A stretch of DNA of 36,522 bases, taken from an uncultured Oscillospiraceae bacterium (GTDB lineage Bacteria; Bacillota; Clostridia; Oscillospirales; Oscillospiraceae). Shown here in pieces: positions 7,677-15,427 of this stretch. Positions within the stretch are counted from its first letter, which is position 1; every line of letters starts with the position of its first letter. The notes below the pieces were generated by a model. That model had not been told where the DNA came from and did no database searches. It saw only the letters and a list, made by a program, of their open reading frames with translations. The position numbers and the translations under genes are program-made. The stretch covers positions 1-36,522 of the forward strand of contig CAJULD010000028.1 of NCBI GenBank assembly GCA_910587505.1, given 5' to 3'.

Positions 7677-8564
7677 TCAAATCAGTTCATATTCCGCCAG
7701 CACGGCCTTCAGCCGTTCCCGGTTCTCCGGCTCCATCTCGCACATGGGCAGCCGGAAGATCTCCTGGCAGCGTCCCATCATGGCCAGAGCGGTCTTCACC
7801 GGGATCGGGTTAACCTCCCAGAACAGCGCCTCGCACAGCTTCCGGAGTTTCAGCTGCATTTTCCCGGCGGCGGTGAAATCCCCACGCAGACAGGCCTCCG
7901 TCAGCCGGTGCATCGCCCCCGGTACAATGTTGGCCGCCACGGAGATGACGCCTCTGCCGCCGAAGAGCATCATGGGAGCAGTCTCGTCGTCGTTACCGGA
8001 CCAGATGGAGAAATCCTCCGGGCACAGCTCCCTTGTCTTCTGCACCAGAGCCAGGTCCCCTCCCGCCTCCTTCACGCCCACAATGTTGGGATGCTTCGCC
8101 AGCTCGGCGTAGGTCCCGGCGGTGCATTTCACACCGGTACGGGAGGGCACATGATAGAGAATCACCGGCCGGTCCGCCGCGTCCGCAACGGCGGTGTAGT
8201 GACGCACAAGCCCCGTCTGAGTGGCCTTGTTGTAGAACGGGGTCACTACCAGCAGCGCATCCGCTCCCGCCAGGACGGCGTCCCTGGACATGGCGATGGC
8301 GTTCCCGGTGTTATTGGAGCCGGTTCCGGCGATGACGGGAATCCTGCCGTCCACATGGCGGACCACCGTTTCAATGACCCGCATCCGCTCCTCATAGCTC
8401 ATGGCGGCGGCCTCGCCGGTAGTACCGCAGGCGACGACGGCGTCCGTGCCGTTTTCCAGCTGGAAGTCCAGCAGCCGCCGCAGCGCGGGGTAATCGACGG
8501 CGTACTCTTCGGTAAAGGGCGTGACAAGGGCCGTGCAGGACCCGGTGAATATCGGTTGCTTCAT
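7677..8564 (-). CDS. dapA: 4-hydroxy-tetrahydrodipicolinate synthase
   Basis: 295 residues, normal length. It condenses pyruvate and aspartate semialdehyde in the lysine/diaminopimelate pathway, which supplies wall peptide and, in spore formers, dipicolinate. Key residues are visible: K165 (VGVKEAGGD), which forms the Schiff base, T48-T49 (CGTTGE), Y137 (ILYHVPSRTG) and R142. CAGGAGG lies 7 bases before the ATG. It stands divergently from rnpB and I see no other lysine genes here. Confidence 0.95.
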   Translation of the reverse strand: MKQPIFTGSCTALVTPFTEEYAVDYPALRRLLDFQLENGTDAVVACGTTGEAAAMSYEERMRVIETVVRHVDGRIPVIAGTGSNNTGNAIAMSRDAVLAGADALLVVTPFYNKATQTGLVRHYTAVADAADRPVILYHVPSRTGVKCTAGTYAELAKHPNIVGVKEAGGDLALVQKTRELCPEDFSIWSGNDDETAPMMLFGGRGVISVAANIVPGAMHRLTEACLRGDFTAAGKMQLKLRKLCEALFWEVNPIPVKTALAMMGRCQEIFRLPMCEMEPENRERLKAVLAEYELI

Positions 8565-8709
8565 AAGCGCGCCTCCTGAACGATGTATTCCTGCTTCTAT
8601 TTTACAGGAACAGTTTATGCAATATAATCCGGAAAGGTGCTATATAGTATGTAAAACCTGTCCTGTTTTCCCCGGCGGCTCCGGACGCGGCGGAACGCAG
8701 GAAAATCCG

Positions 8710-8738
8710 TTGACAACGGAGGAGTTCTCCTGTAAAAT
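8710..8738 (+). promoter_or_regulatory. Promoter of rnpB
   Basis: TTGACA (8710-8715), 17-bp spacer, TAAAAT (8733-8738), placing the start about 7 bp later, at the first base of the RNase P RNA. Confidence 0.85.
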
Positions 8739-8744
8739 AAAAGG

Positions 8745-9102
8745 GAGTAAGACAGACGGTCGCGTGGCGGCGGCGAAAGCCCCGCCATGAGGAAAGTCCG
8801 GGCTCCACAGGGCAAGGATAACGGGTAACGCCCGCCGAAGGCGACTTCAGGAAAAGTGCAACAGAAATAAACCGCCGGCATTGGCCGCTGACGCGTCCAG
8901 CGCCTGGTAAGGATGGAAAGGCGAGGTAAGAGCTCACCCATCGGCTGGAGACTGTCCGATGCTGTAAACTCTATCCGGAGCAACACCGTGGGAGAACACA
9001 TGAACCGGCCCGGTTGTTCTCAGGAGGTGGCTGGAGTGGTCTGGCAACAGGCCGCCTAGATAGATGACCGTCCAATACAGAACCCGGCTTACAGTCTTGC
9101 TC
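8745..9102 (+). ncRNA. rnpB: RNase P RNA, bacterial class A
   Basis: The catalytic RNA that trims the 5' ends of pre-tRNAs. The conserved 5' core GAGGAAAGTCCGGGCTCC is at 8790-8807. The middle segment GGTAAGAGCTCACC (8924-8937) and the 3' core AGATAGATGACCGTCC (9058-9073) with ACAGAACCCGGCTTACAG follow. The ends form helix P1: GAGTAAGAC (8745-8753) with GTCTTGCTC (9094-9102). Its own promoter and terminator frame it; length about 358 nt is normal. Confidence 0.96.
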
Positions 9103-9107
9103 ACTGT

Positions 9108-9148
9108 CATAAGGAAACGGACGCCGGAGAGGCGTCCGTTTCCTTATG
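9108..9148 (+). terminator. rnpB terminator hairpin
   Basis: A perfect 18-bp stem (9108-9125 with 9131-9148, loop GGAGA), the first feature after rnpB. The downstream T-run is weak, but the stem is very strong. Confidence 0.75.
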
Positions 9149-9166
9149 AATCCAGCTTCTTAACAC

Positions 9167-9209
9167 GGGCGCGTTCTGTTCCTTTGCAGGAAAGGAACCG
9201 GACGCGCCC
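9167..9209. repeat. Two-helix hairpin between rnpB and the exchanger gene
   Basis: GGGCGCGT (9167-9174) pairs with ACGCGCCC (9202-9209), and inside it GTTCCTTT (9178-9185) pairs with AAAGGAAC (9191-9198), leaving a symmetric 3x3 internal loop. No gene and no T-run; role unknown. The rest of 9150-9300 shows nothing else. Confidence 0.65.
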
Positions 9210-9302
9210 TCAGGAGTCTCCTCCCCCGGAGAAGCTCCGAACAGTTCTGTTGACTGGCGCGGCGGCGAAAATCGACAGAAAACTGATCTGGGGCAATTTC
9301 CC

Positions 9303-9331
9303 TCGACAGATTCCGAAAACCGTGGTATACT
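9303..9331 (+). promoter_or_regulatory. Promoter of the cation exchanger gene
   Basis: TCGACA (9303-9308), 17-bp spacer, TATACT (9326-9331). It gives a leader of about 83 nt. Confidence 0.6.
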
Positions 9332-9361
9332 ATGAAAACGATTCAATCACAAAAGCTTACG

Positions 9362-9401
9362 CCTGCCGCCCCTGCGGCAGGGCGCAGGGACAAGTCCCTG
9401 C
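9362..9401 (+). promoter_or_regulatory. Structured 5' leader of the exchanger mRNA
   Basis: Two stacked G+C-rich hairpins: CCTGCCG (9362-9368) with CGGCAGG (9375-9381), and GCAGGGA (9384-9390) with TCCCTGC (9395-9401, loop CAAG). They end 6 bases before the ribosome site. I do not recognise a known riboswitch class. Confidence 0.5.
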
Positions 9402-9420
9402 CGGATTGGGGGAGAAAAAG

Positions 9421-10383
9421 ATGCTGGTTCCGGTCATTCTGTTTTCTGTGGGGCTGCTGTGCCTGATTAAAGGCGGCGACTGGTTTGTGGACGGCGCGGT
9501 CCATATCGCCCACCGCTTCCGGGTACCTGAACTGCTGATCGGCGCGACGGTGGTGTCCATCGGCACCACGCTGCCGGAGGTCATGGTGTCCGCCACCTCC
9601 GCCCTGGACGGGCACGGCGAGATTGCCTATGGCAACGCCATCGGATCGGTGATCTGCAACGCCGCGCTGATCGCCGCCGTTACCATCACTGCCCGGCCCG
9701 GCCGGACCGATCCCAAAACGCTGCGCACGCCGGTGTTCTTCTTCTTTGCCGCCGCCGCGCTTTACGCCGGCGTGGCCTATACCACCGGTTATTTCAGCCG
9801 CGGAACCGGCGCGGCCCTTCTGCTGATTTTCCTGCTCTATATGGCCGTCACCATCCGGCAGATCAGGCACACCGCCGGTACGGCCTCCTCCGGCGGGGAC
9901 GGCGGCGAGGGCTCCGCCCTCCGGGACGCGGGACTGCTGGCGGTGGGCGCGGCGCTCATCGCGCTGGGTGCGAAGCTGCTGGTGGATAACGGCATCCTCA
10001 TTGCCCAGGCACTGGGCGTCCCGGAGTCCGTCATCGCGCTGACCTTTATCGCGCTGGGCACCTCGCTGCCGGAACTGGTCACCGCCATCACCTCTCTGGT
10101 CAAGGGCCACGGCAGCCTTTCTCTGGGCAATATCGTGGGAGCCAACCTTTTTAATCTGGTGCTGGTCTCCGGTATATCGGTGACTCTGGCCCCCTTTGAC
10201 ATCCCCCAGAGCGCTTCCATCGCGGGGAAAAACGCCTCCCTGGTGCTGGAGCTGCCGGTGATGCTGCTGGTTATGCTGGTCCTGACGGTCCCGGCGCTGG
10301 TCCGGGGAAAGCTGTCCCGGGGGCAGGGCGCCGCCCTGCTGGTCATATATGCGGCCTTCTGCGCGGCGCAGTTTGCACTGTGA
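9421..10383 (+). CDS. Calcium/sodium antiporter (CaCA family)
   Basis: A 320-residue membrane antiporter of the YrbG/CaCA type that would expel Ca2+ (or a similar cation) against Na+ or H+. Both alpha repeats are clear. In the first half, GATVVSIGTTLPEVMVSATS is followed by GNAIGSVICN. In the second, ALTFIALGTSLPELVTAITS is followed by GNIVGANLFN. The paired Glu and Asn of these motifs bind the cation. About ten membrane helices are seen, with a polar Gly/Ser-rich loop near residue 150. The ATG at 9421 with GGGGGAG 6 bases ahead is the clear start. Confidence 0.92.
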   Translation: MLVPVILFSVGLLCLIKGGDWFVDGAVHIAHRFRVPELLIGATVVSIGTTLPEVMVSATSALDGHGEIAYGNAIGSVICNAALIAAVTITARPGRTDPKTLRTPVFFFFAAAALYAGVAYTTGYFSRGTGAALLLIFLLYMAVTIRQIRHTAGTASSGGDGGEGSALRDAGLLAVGAALIALGAKLLVDNGILIAQALGVPESVIALTFIALGTSLPELVTAITSLVKGHGSLSLGNIVGANLFNLVLVSGISVTLAPFDIPQSASIAGKNASLVLELPVMLLVMLVLTVPALVRGKLSRGQGAALLVIYAAFCAAQFAL

Positions 10384-10448
10384 ATCCTTTTATGGAAATC
10401 GTGCTGTCAAAAGGGGGATATTCCGGCGTTTCAACGTATGGTTTCCCG

Positions 10449-10477
10449 TTTACACCGCCGGTTTTCCATGATAAAAT
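10449..10477 (+). promoter_or_regulatory. Promoter of the ACT-domain gene
   Basis: TTTACA (10449-10454), 17-bp spacer, TAAAAT (10472-10477), 40 bp before the ATG. Confidence 0.65.
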
Positions 10478-10517
10478 AAACCGTTATCTGCTCTGATGAA
10501 GAAAGGAAAGCAGCCCT

Positions 10518-10787
10518 ATGAAAGCTATCGTTACCGTAATCGGAAAGGACCACGTGGGGATCATCGCCGCCGTGTGCGCGCTGCTGTCGGGATACGGCGT
10601 CAACATCCTCAACATCAGTCAATCCATTCTGCAGGAATACTTCGTCATGGTCATGCTGGTGGACCTGACCAGCTGCACGTCCTCCATCGTGGAGCTCAGC
10701 GAAAAGCTGGACCTGTCCGGCCAGGAGCGGGGATTGTCCATCCGCATCCAGCGGGAGGACATCTTCAACGCCATGCACCGGATTTGA
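10518..10787 (+). CDS. ACT domain-containing protein (UPF0237 family)
   Basis: 89 residues: a single ACT domain of the GcvR-like type. It begins MKAIVTVIGKDHVGIIAAV, with the usual Gly-Val-Asn-Ile turn (GVNILNISQSIL) and the central MVMLVDL strand. Such domains bind amino acids or other small effectors as dimers. In many Firmicutes the UPF0237 gene is paired with a UPF0210 gene, which is the next gene here too, so the small protein may be its regulator. This is inference from pairing; no activity is established. A purine-rich AAAGGAAAG is found about 9 bases before ATG. Confidence 0.88.
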   Translation: MKAIVTVIGKDHVGIIAAVCALLSGYGVNILNISQSILQEYFVMVMLVDLTSCTSSIVELSEKLDLSGQERGLSIRIQREDIFNAMHRI

Positions 10788-10897
10788 TCCTTTTGCCTGA
10801 AAGAAAAGGCATCAACAATTGCGCAATACCCCCATCCGTGGGCCGCAGCTCGCCTTCCGGCAAGTCAGGCGCTTCACGCAGGGGGCATGCGCCATCT

Positions 10898-10934
10898 GAT
10901 TCTGCACGGGCGCTCGATGCGCCCGTGCAGAATC
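10898..10934. repeat. Perfect 16-bp hairpin
   Basis: GATTCTGCACGGGCG (10898-10912) pairs with its exact complement (10920-10934); one more C-G pair leaves a 5-base loop. No T-run follows. It lies in the 407-bp gene-free gap between the ACT gene and its partner, just before the MITE-like repeat. Confidence 0.7.
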
Positions 10935-10973
10935 ACAGGGACTTCAGAAACGCTCCCGGGCACCTGCAATTCT

Positions 10974-11137
10974 AAGAACCTGTATTCATAATCGGGGGAT
11001 GCCGGATGGACGGAGATTTTTCCCGTCAGACAGGGAGATTTTCCGCAGCCATACTGACGTATGACAGGGGAATTGACACAGTATGGCCGGAAAAGGACCG
11101 GCCATACGGCGTGCTGCGATTGTGATACAGGTTCTAA
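10974..11137 (+). repeat. MITE-like dispersed repeat, copy 1
   Basis: About 164 bp, bounded by imperfect terminal inverted repeats (AAGAACCTGTA at 10974-10984 and TACAGGTTCT at 11126-11135). An inner perfect stem is formed by GTATGGCCGG and CCGGCCATAC (around 11081-11107). Both end regions are shared with a shorter copy at 19919-19996 on the other strand. No coding potential. Confidence 0.6.
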
Positions 11138-11194
11138 AGATTCCGCACGGTGACGGTATGGCGTTCCAATCGAGAAATAATACAGGAGGCTTCC

Positions 11195-12553
11195 ATGCTC
11201 AGCCAGAACGAAATCATGCAGACCATCCAGATGATCGACCAGCAGCATCTGGACGTGCGCACCATTACCATGGGCATCTCCCTGCTGTCCTGCGCCCACA
11301 GCAACCCGAAGACGGCCTGCGATAAAATTTACGACAGGATTACCCGCTATGCCGAAAAGCTGGTCCCCACCGGCGAGGCCATCGCCAAGGAATTCGGCAT
11401 CCCCATCGTCAACAAGCGGATCTCTGTTACACCCATCGCTCTGGTGGCCGCGGCGGCGGAGACGGAGGACTATGTTCCCTTCGCCCGCGCGCTGGACCGG
11501 GCCGCCAAAACCTGCGGCGTGGACTTCATCGGCGGCTTTTCCGCGCTGGTGCAGAAGGGGATGACCGAGGCGGACCGGAAGCTGATCGCCGCCATTCCCC
11601 AGGCGCTGGCGGAGACGGACATTGTCTGCTCCTCCGTCAACGTGGGCTCCACCAGGGCGGGCATCGATATGGACGCAGTGGCCCTCATGGGTCAGACCAT
11701 CAGGGACCTGGCCGCCCGCACGGCGGACCGGGACGGCTTTGGCTGCGCCAAGCTGGTGGTTTTCTGCAACGCCGTGGAGGACAACCCCTTCATGGCCGGC
11801 GCCTTCCACGGCGTGGGAGAGCCGGAAAAGGTCATCAACGTAGGCGTCTCCGGTCCCGGCGTGGTCCATTACGCCCTTCAGTCGGTGAAGGGGGCCTCCT
11901 TTGACGTGGTAGCGGAGACCGTCAAAAAGACCGCCTTCCGCATCACCCGGGTGGGCCAGCTGGTGGCCCAGGAGGCCAGCCGCCGGCTGGACACCCCCTT
12001 CGGTATCGTGGACCTGTCTCTGGCGCCCACCCCCGCCGTGGGAGACAGCGTGGCCCGCATTCTGGAGGAAATGGGTCTGGAGATCTGCGGGACCCACGGC
12101 ACCACCGCCGCTCTGGCGCTGCTCAACGATGCGGTGAAGAAAGGGGGCGTCATGGCTTCCTCCTCGGTGGGCGGCCTCTCCGGGGCCTTCATCCCCGTCA
12201 GCGAGGATGAGGGCATGATCGCCGCAGCGGCGGCAGGCGCGCTGACGCTGGACAAGTTGGAGGCCATGACCTGCGTTTGCTCGGTGGGGCTGGACATGAT
12301 CGTGGTGCCCGGCGACACCCCCGCCGAGACCATCTCCGCCATCATTGCCGACGAGGCCGCCATCGGCATGGTCAACACCAAAACCACCGCCGTGCGCCTG
12401 ATTCCCGCGCCCGGCCGGAAGGTGGGCGACACGGTGGAGTTCGGCGGCCTGTTGGGCTCCGGTCCGGTGCAGGCGGTCCATCCCTTCTCCAGCCGGGCCT
12501 TCGTAGCCCGGGGCGGCCGGATTCCCGCCCCCATGCAGAGTCTGAAAAACTAG
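11195..12553 (+). CDS. PFL-fold protein, UPF0210/DUF711 family
   Basis: 452 residues. It is a member of a conserved family with a pyruvate-formate-lyase-like fold but no known reaction. The sequence shows the long, well-ordered pattern of the family, including ISLLSCAHSNPKTACDKIYD, GGFSALVQKGMT, NVGSTRAGIDMDAV, GVSGPGVVHYAL and VCSVGLDMIVVPGDTP. The glycyl-radical motif of true PFL enzymes is not seen. AGGAGG lies 5 bases before the ATG at 11195. It follows the ACT protein after a 407-bp gap that now contains a hairpin and a MITE-like repeat; the two usually lie close together. Confidence 0.9.
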   Translation: MLSQNEIMQTIQMIDQQHLDVRTITMGISLLSCAHSNPKTACDKIYDRITRYAEKLVPTGEAIAKEFGIPIVNKRISVTPIALVAAAAETEDYVPFARALDRAAKTCGVDFIGGFSALVQKGMTEADRKLIAAIPQALAETDIVCSSVNVGSTRAGIDMDAVALMGQTIRDLAARTADRDGFGCAKLVVFCNAVEDNPFMAGAFHGVGEPEKVINVGVSGPGVVHYALQSVKGASFDVVAETVKKTAFRITRVGQLVAQEASRRLDTPFGIVDLSLAPTPAVGDSVARILEEMGLEICGTHGTTAALALLNDAVKKGGVMASSSVGGLSGAFIPVSEDEGMIAAAAAGALTLDKLEAMTCVCSVGLDMIVVPGDTPAETISAIIADEAAIGMVNTKTTAVRLIPAPGRKVGDTVEFGGLLGSGPVQAVHPFSSRAFVARGGRIPAPMQSLKN

Positions 12554-12662
12554 TGCTCCACCAGGCCGGAAAATTGCATTTGTCTTGAGGCCAAACCCTG
12601 CGCAGATATATTTCCTTCCCAAAAGTCCTTTTTATTCTTTTTCTTTCCGGAAAAAGCAGGTA

Positions 12663-12671
12663 TGTTATTAT
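12663..12671 (+). promoter_or_regulatory. Probable extended -10 promoter of the aminopeptidase gene
   Basis: TGT-TATTAT (extended -10) at 12663-12671, about 22 bp before the ATG; no good -35. The leader would be very short. Confidence 0.35.
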
Positions 12672-12693
12672 AAGGAAAAGGAGCCGCCCGCTT

Positions 12694-13956
12694 ATGGATC
12701 GCAGCTTTCACGGAGAAAACCGTCAAACGCTTTACCGCACGCTGGCTGAGGACAGCCTGTTCGTCTGCTTTGCCGGACGGGCGCTGCCTCAGTCGGCAGA
12801 CGCGGAATACCCCTTTTTTGCCAACCGGAACTTCGCATATCTCACCGGTCTGGACGGAGCGGAGGTCCACGACTTCGTCCTCATGGCGCAGAAAACCGGC
12901 GAGGCGGTGACGGAAACGCTGTTCGTACTGCCGCCGGATCCCATGGCGGAGCGCTGGACCGGCCGAAGGCTGAAGCCGGAGGAAATTACCGCCCGCAGCG
13001 GCATTTCCGCCATCCGTCCGGCGGAAGACTTTTCCGCCGCCTTTCATGCCGCCGCTGCCTCCGGGAAGTACCGGACGCTGACGCTGGATCTGTGGAAGAA
13101 GAATCAGGATGACCCGGACCGGGAGGCGGAGCGTTTCGCTTCCCTGGTTCAGACCCGCTATCCCTTCCTGCGCATTGAAAACTGTCACCGGCAGCTCTGC
13201 GCCCAGCGCACCATCAAGGCCCCCTGCGAAATTGCCGCCATGCGGGAGGCGATGAAGGCGACCAGAGCCGGCATCGAGGCCATGATGCGCGCCTCCCGTC
13301 CCGGCATGTATGAGTATGAGTACAAGGCCGTCTTCGACCACGCGCTGACTTCGCGGGGCATACTGACTCCGGCGTTCCCCTCCATCATCGCCGCAGGACA
13401 GAACAACTTCTGCATTCACTACTACAGCTACACCGGTCAGGCGCAGGCGGGCGACCTGGTGCTCAACGACGTGGGCGCGGCCTGGGACGGCATGTGTACC
13501 GACGTGTCCCGCAGCTGGCCCTGCTGCGGAAAATTTTCTCCCAGGCAGCGGCAGCTGTACGACTGCGCCTTCCGTACCTCTCAGCACATGTTTTCCGTCA
13601 TTCGCCCCGGTATGCCCATGGCGGACGTGGACCGGCTCTGCCACCGGTACTGCGGCGGACTTCTGCGTGAGATCGGTTTGCTGGGACGGGACGAAGCGCC
13701 GGAAAAGTACATGTGGCATGGCGGCGCGCATCACGTGGGCTGGGACGTCCACGACCAGGTGGATCCGGAGCGTCCGGTTTCCGCGGGAATGGTGTTCTGC
13801 GTGGACGTGGGCATCTATGTGGAGGAGTGGGGCATCGGCTTTCGTCTGGAGGACAACTGTCTGGTGACTGAAGACGGCTGTGTCAATCTCTCTGCCGAGA
13901 TTCCCCGCAGCGCCGGGGAAATCGAAGCGTTTATGGCCGCTTCCGCTAATTACTGA
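12694..13956 (+). CDS. Xaa-Pro aminopeptidase (M24, aminopeptidase P)
   Basis: 420 residues: the creatinase/AMP N-terminal domain (about 1-160) followed by the pita-bread metallopeptidase domain. It removes N-terminal residues that precede proline, in the cytosol. The metal ligands can be aligned: D259 (LVLNDVGA), D270 (CTDVSR), H346 (GGAHHVG) and E386 (RLEDN). The ligand that is Glu in most family members (VEPG) is Asp here, D371 (CVDVG), unless the alignment is off. AAGGAG lies 10 bases before the ATG. A possible -10 is close by. Monocistronic. Confidence 0.9.
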   Translation: MDRSFHGENRQTLYRTLAEDSLFVCFAGRALPQSADAEYPFFANRNFAYLTGLDGAEVHDFVLMAQKTGEAVTETLFVLPPDPMAERWTGRRLKPEEITARSGISAIRPAEDFSAAFHAAAASGKYRTLTLDLWKKNQDDPDREAERFASLVQTRYPFLRIENCHRQLCAQRTIKAPCEIAAMREAMKATRAGIEAMMRASRPGMYEYEYKAVFDHALTSRGILTPAFPSIIAAGQNNFCIHYYSYTGQAQAGDLVLNDVGAAWDGMCTDVSRSWPCCGKFSPRQRQLYDCAFRTSQHMFSVIRPGMPMADVDRLCHRYCGGLLREIGLLGRDEAPEKYMWHGGAHHVGWDVHDQVDPERPVSAGMVFCVDVGIYVEEWGIGFRLEDNCLVTEDGCVNLSAEIPRSAGEIEAFMAASANY

Positions 13957-13970
13957 TGTGCAGGGTACTG

Positions 13971-14110
13971 TCAAAAAAGTGACTACGCCACTTTTTTGAG
14001 AAAAATTTCGCTTCGCGCAAAGTGCTTTTCCCCGGGCCGGCCCAAAGGCCGGCTCAGCGCTGAAAGCGCCGCGGGAAAAACGATGCTATTTCGCGCCTGC
14101 GGGCGCGAAA
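13971..14110. repeat. Hairpin-dense intergenic block
   Basis: Three strong hairpins in 140 bp: TCAAAAAAGTG (13971-13981) with its complement (13989-13999); GCCGGCC (14036-14042) with GGCCGGC (14047-14053); TTTCGCGCC (14089-14097) with GGCGCGAAA (14102-14110). No coding potential. It may be one member of a repeat family, which a genome search could tell. Confidence 0.6.
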
Positions 14111-14137
14111 CTCCTGCGGAGGGCTTTTGGACGGACT

Positions 14138-14173
14138 GAAAGACCCCCGTGCTTTCACGCACGGGGGTCTTTC
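14138..14173. terminator. Bidirectional terminator
   Basis: A perfect 15-bp stem GAAAGACCCCCGTGC/GCACGGGGGTCTTTC with loop TTTCAC, between the convergent aminopeptidase and zinc-ribbon genes. A-rich flanks give a short U-tract in each direction. Confidence 0.8.
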
Positions 14174-14190
14174 ATATTACCGCGTATCGG

Positions 14191-14994
14191 TTACTCCTCA
14201 CCCTCCGCCTGCTGGAAGGCGAAGGAGGAGAAGGAACCGTCCTCGAATTCCACCACAAAAGGCCGGACGACATCTTTCCCGTTCGCTCCCTTGACAGTGA
14301 CGGAGGACTCCACCGTCACTCGCTTGCCCTCCATGGAGAACTGCCAGTTGCTTTTGGAGGGGAATACCGCATCCTCCGGATCCTCCAACCGCGCCCTGAC
14401 CGCTTCCAGAGAGGCGTCCAGATAAGTATTCCGCTGGGCGGAGCTGAGATAAAAATCCGAAACCAGCTTAATCAGGTGCCCGCTGATGTAAACGTCGCCG
14501 TCCTGACAGGTAATATGGTTGACGGTTTTGGTCTCGTCGCTCAGTGTCACGATGGCGTCGCCAGTCAGATGCCGGATCGTCTCCGTATCCTCCACCTTAT
14601 AGGAGGTGGTCCCCTCACGGGAGGAGACCTTCGTCGCCTCAATGATCTCCTTGAAGCCGCACTGCTCCAGAACGGCCAGCACCGCTTCCTCCTCTTTAGC
14701 CGACAGATCCATCTCCGCAGCCAGCACACTGTCGGACGACTTGCCTTCGCCGAGGGTTGTGGGGTCGATGGGGAAATGGAATACGAAAATGGACACGCCC
14801 GCCGCAATCACAAGCAGCAGCACAGCCGCCAGGATCAGGGGAAGGACGTTCCGCTTCAGCTTGACCGCGCAACGGGGACAGACCTTCGCATTCTTCGGAA
14901 TCTCCTCGTGACAGGCCGGGCACTGCATCATTTTAGGCGCCTTTTCCTTTTTGGGCTTTTTCTCCTTTTTTTCCTTCTTGGGCTTATCGCTCAT
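14191..14994 (-). CDS. Zinc-ribbon membrane protein, unknown role
   Basis: 267 residues. A Lys-rich N-terminus (KEKKEKKPKKEK) precedes a zinc ribbon (CPACHEEIPKNAKVCPRC), then one transmembrane segment (about residues 48-70) and a 195-residue domain predicted to be outside the cell. The outer part has two short Asp/Thr-rich repeats but no family I recognise. The ATG at 14994 has AAGGGGAGC just ahead; an in-frame ATG at 15027 has none. A TTGCGT-17-TATAAT promoter lies upstream. Such proteins are common in clostridia as hypothetical 'zinc-ribbon domain-containing' proteins. Confidence 0.82.
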   Translation of the reverse strand: MSDKPKKEKKEKKPKKEKAPKMMQCPACHEEIPKNAKVCPRCAVKLKRNVLPLILAAVLLLVIAAGVSIFVFHFPIDPTTLGEGKSSDSVLAAEMDLSAKEEEAVLAVLEQCGFKEIIEATKVSSREGTTSYKVEDTETIRHLTGDAIVTLSDETKTVNHITCQDGDVYISGHLIKLVSDFYLSSAQRNTYLDASLEAVRARLEDPEDAVFPSKSNWQFSMEGKRVTVESSVTVKGANGKDVVRPFVVEFEDGSFSSFAFQQAEGEE

Positions 14995-15068
14995 GCTTGC
15001 TCCCCTTTTCTTACTCTGTTTCTGCATATTCCGGCCGCCAGCCGGGCGAGGGAATCCCTCCGGCGTCC

Positions 15069-15097
15069 ATTATATCAGCTTTCCTCTCCTGACGCAA
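15069..15097 (-). promoter_or_regulatory. Promoter of the zinc-ribbon gene
   Basis: On the minus strand TTGCGT (15097-15092), 17-bp spacer, TATAAT (15074-15069). The remaining 15098-15427 holds no gene that I can support. Confidence 0.6.
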
Positions 15098-15427
15098 GCG
15101 GGAATCGCAAACTTCCGGGATGAAATAATTTCGCCCAGGGTAATGATCCCTGCGCCCTGCGACATACATTCTGCGCCGGTACGATACCTGTTTGTCTCCT
15201 CCGCAGTGAGAAGCAGTGGAAAAACGGGGATGAAACTGCCGAACAGCCGGGGCTGCATCTGCATGGCACCGGTCTTCCAACACATTGCCGCAAAAGGAAA
15301 AAGGCGGCTGAAGGGAGCGGTAAACGGATTGAAGCGGCCATCCGTCCGGCTTCCGGAAAGAGTTATGCCCTGCCTCGCAAAAGCTTCCCCGCGCTTTTTC
15401 TGACCCCTTTTCAGAGGAGGCGGAGGC

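Noticed and set aside
7542..8579. A 345-codon plus-strand frame over dapA
   Set aside because: Shadow of dapA, whose Lys165 and Tyr137 are in place.
9303..9420. yybP-ykoY-type manganese riboswitch before the exchanger
   Set aside because: The leader lacks the conserved loop sequences that I know for that class; only two hairpins are seen.
10874..12622. A 582-codon open frame opposite the UPF0210 gene
   Set aside because: Shadow; the forward protein is well conserved and the reverse product is Gly/His-rich with no domain.
12550..13974. A 474-codon open frame opposite the aminopeptidase
   Set aside because: Shadow of the M24 peptidase gene, which has its metal ligands in order.
15098..15427. 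Minus-strand frame of 139 codons over the gap
   Set aside because: No ribosome site, unrecognised sequence, and it overlaps the DUF4130 gene end and the zinc-ribbon promoter.
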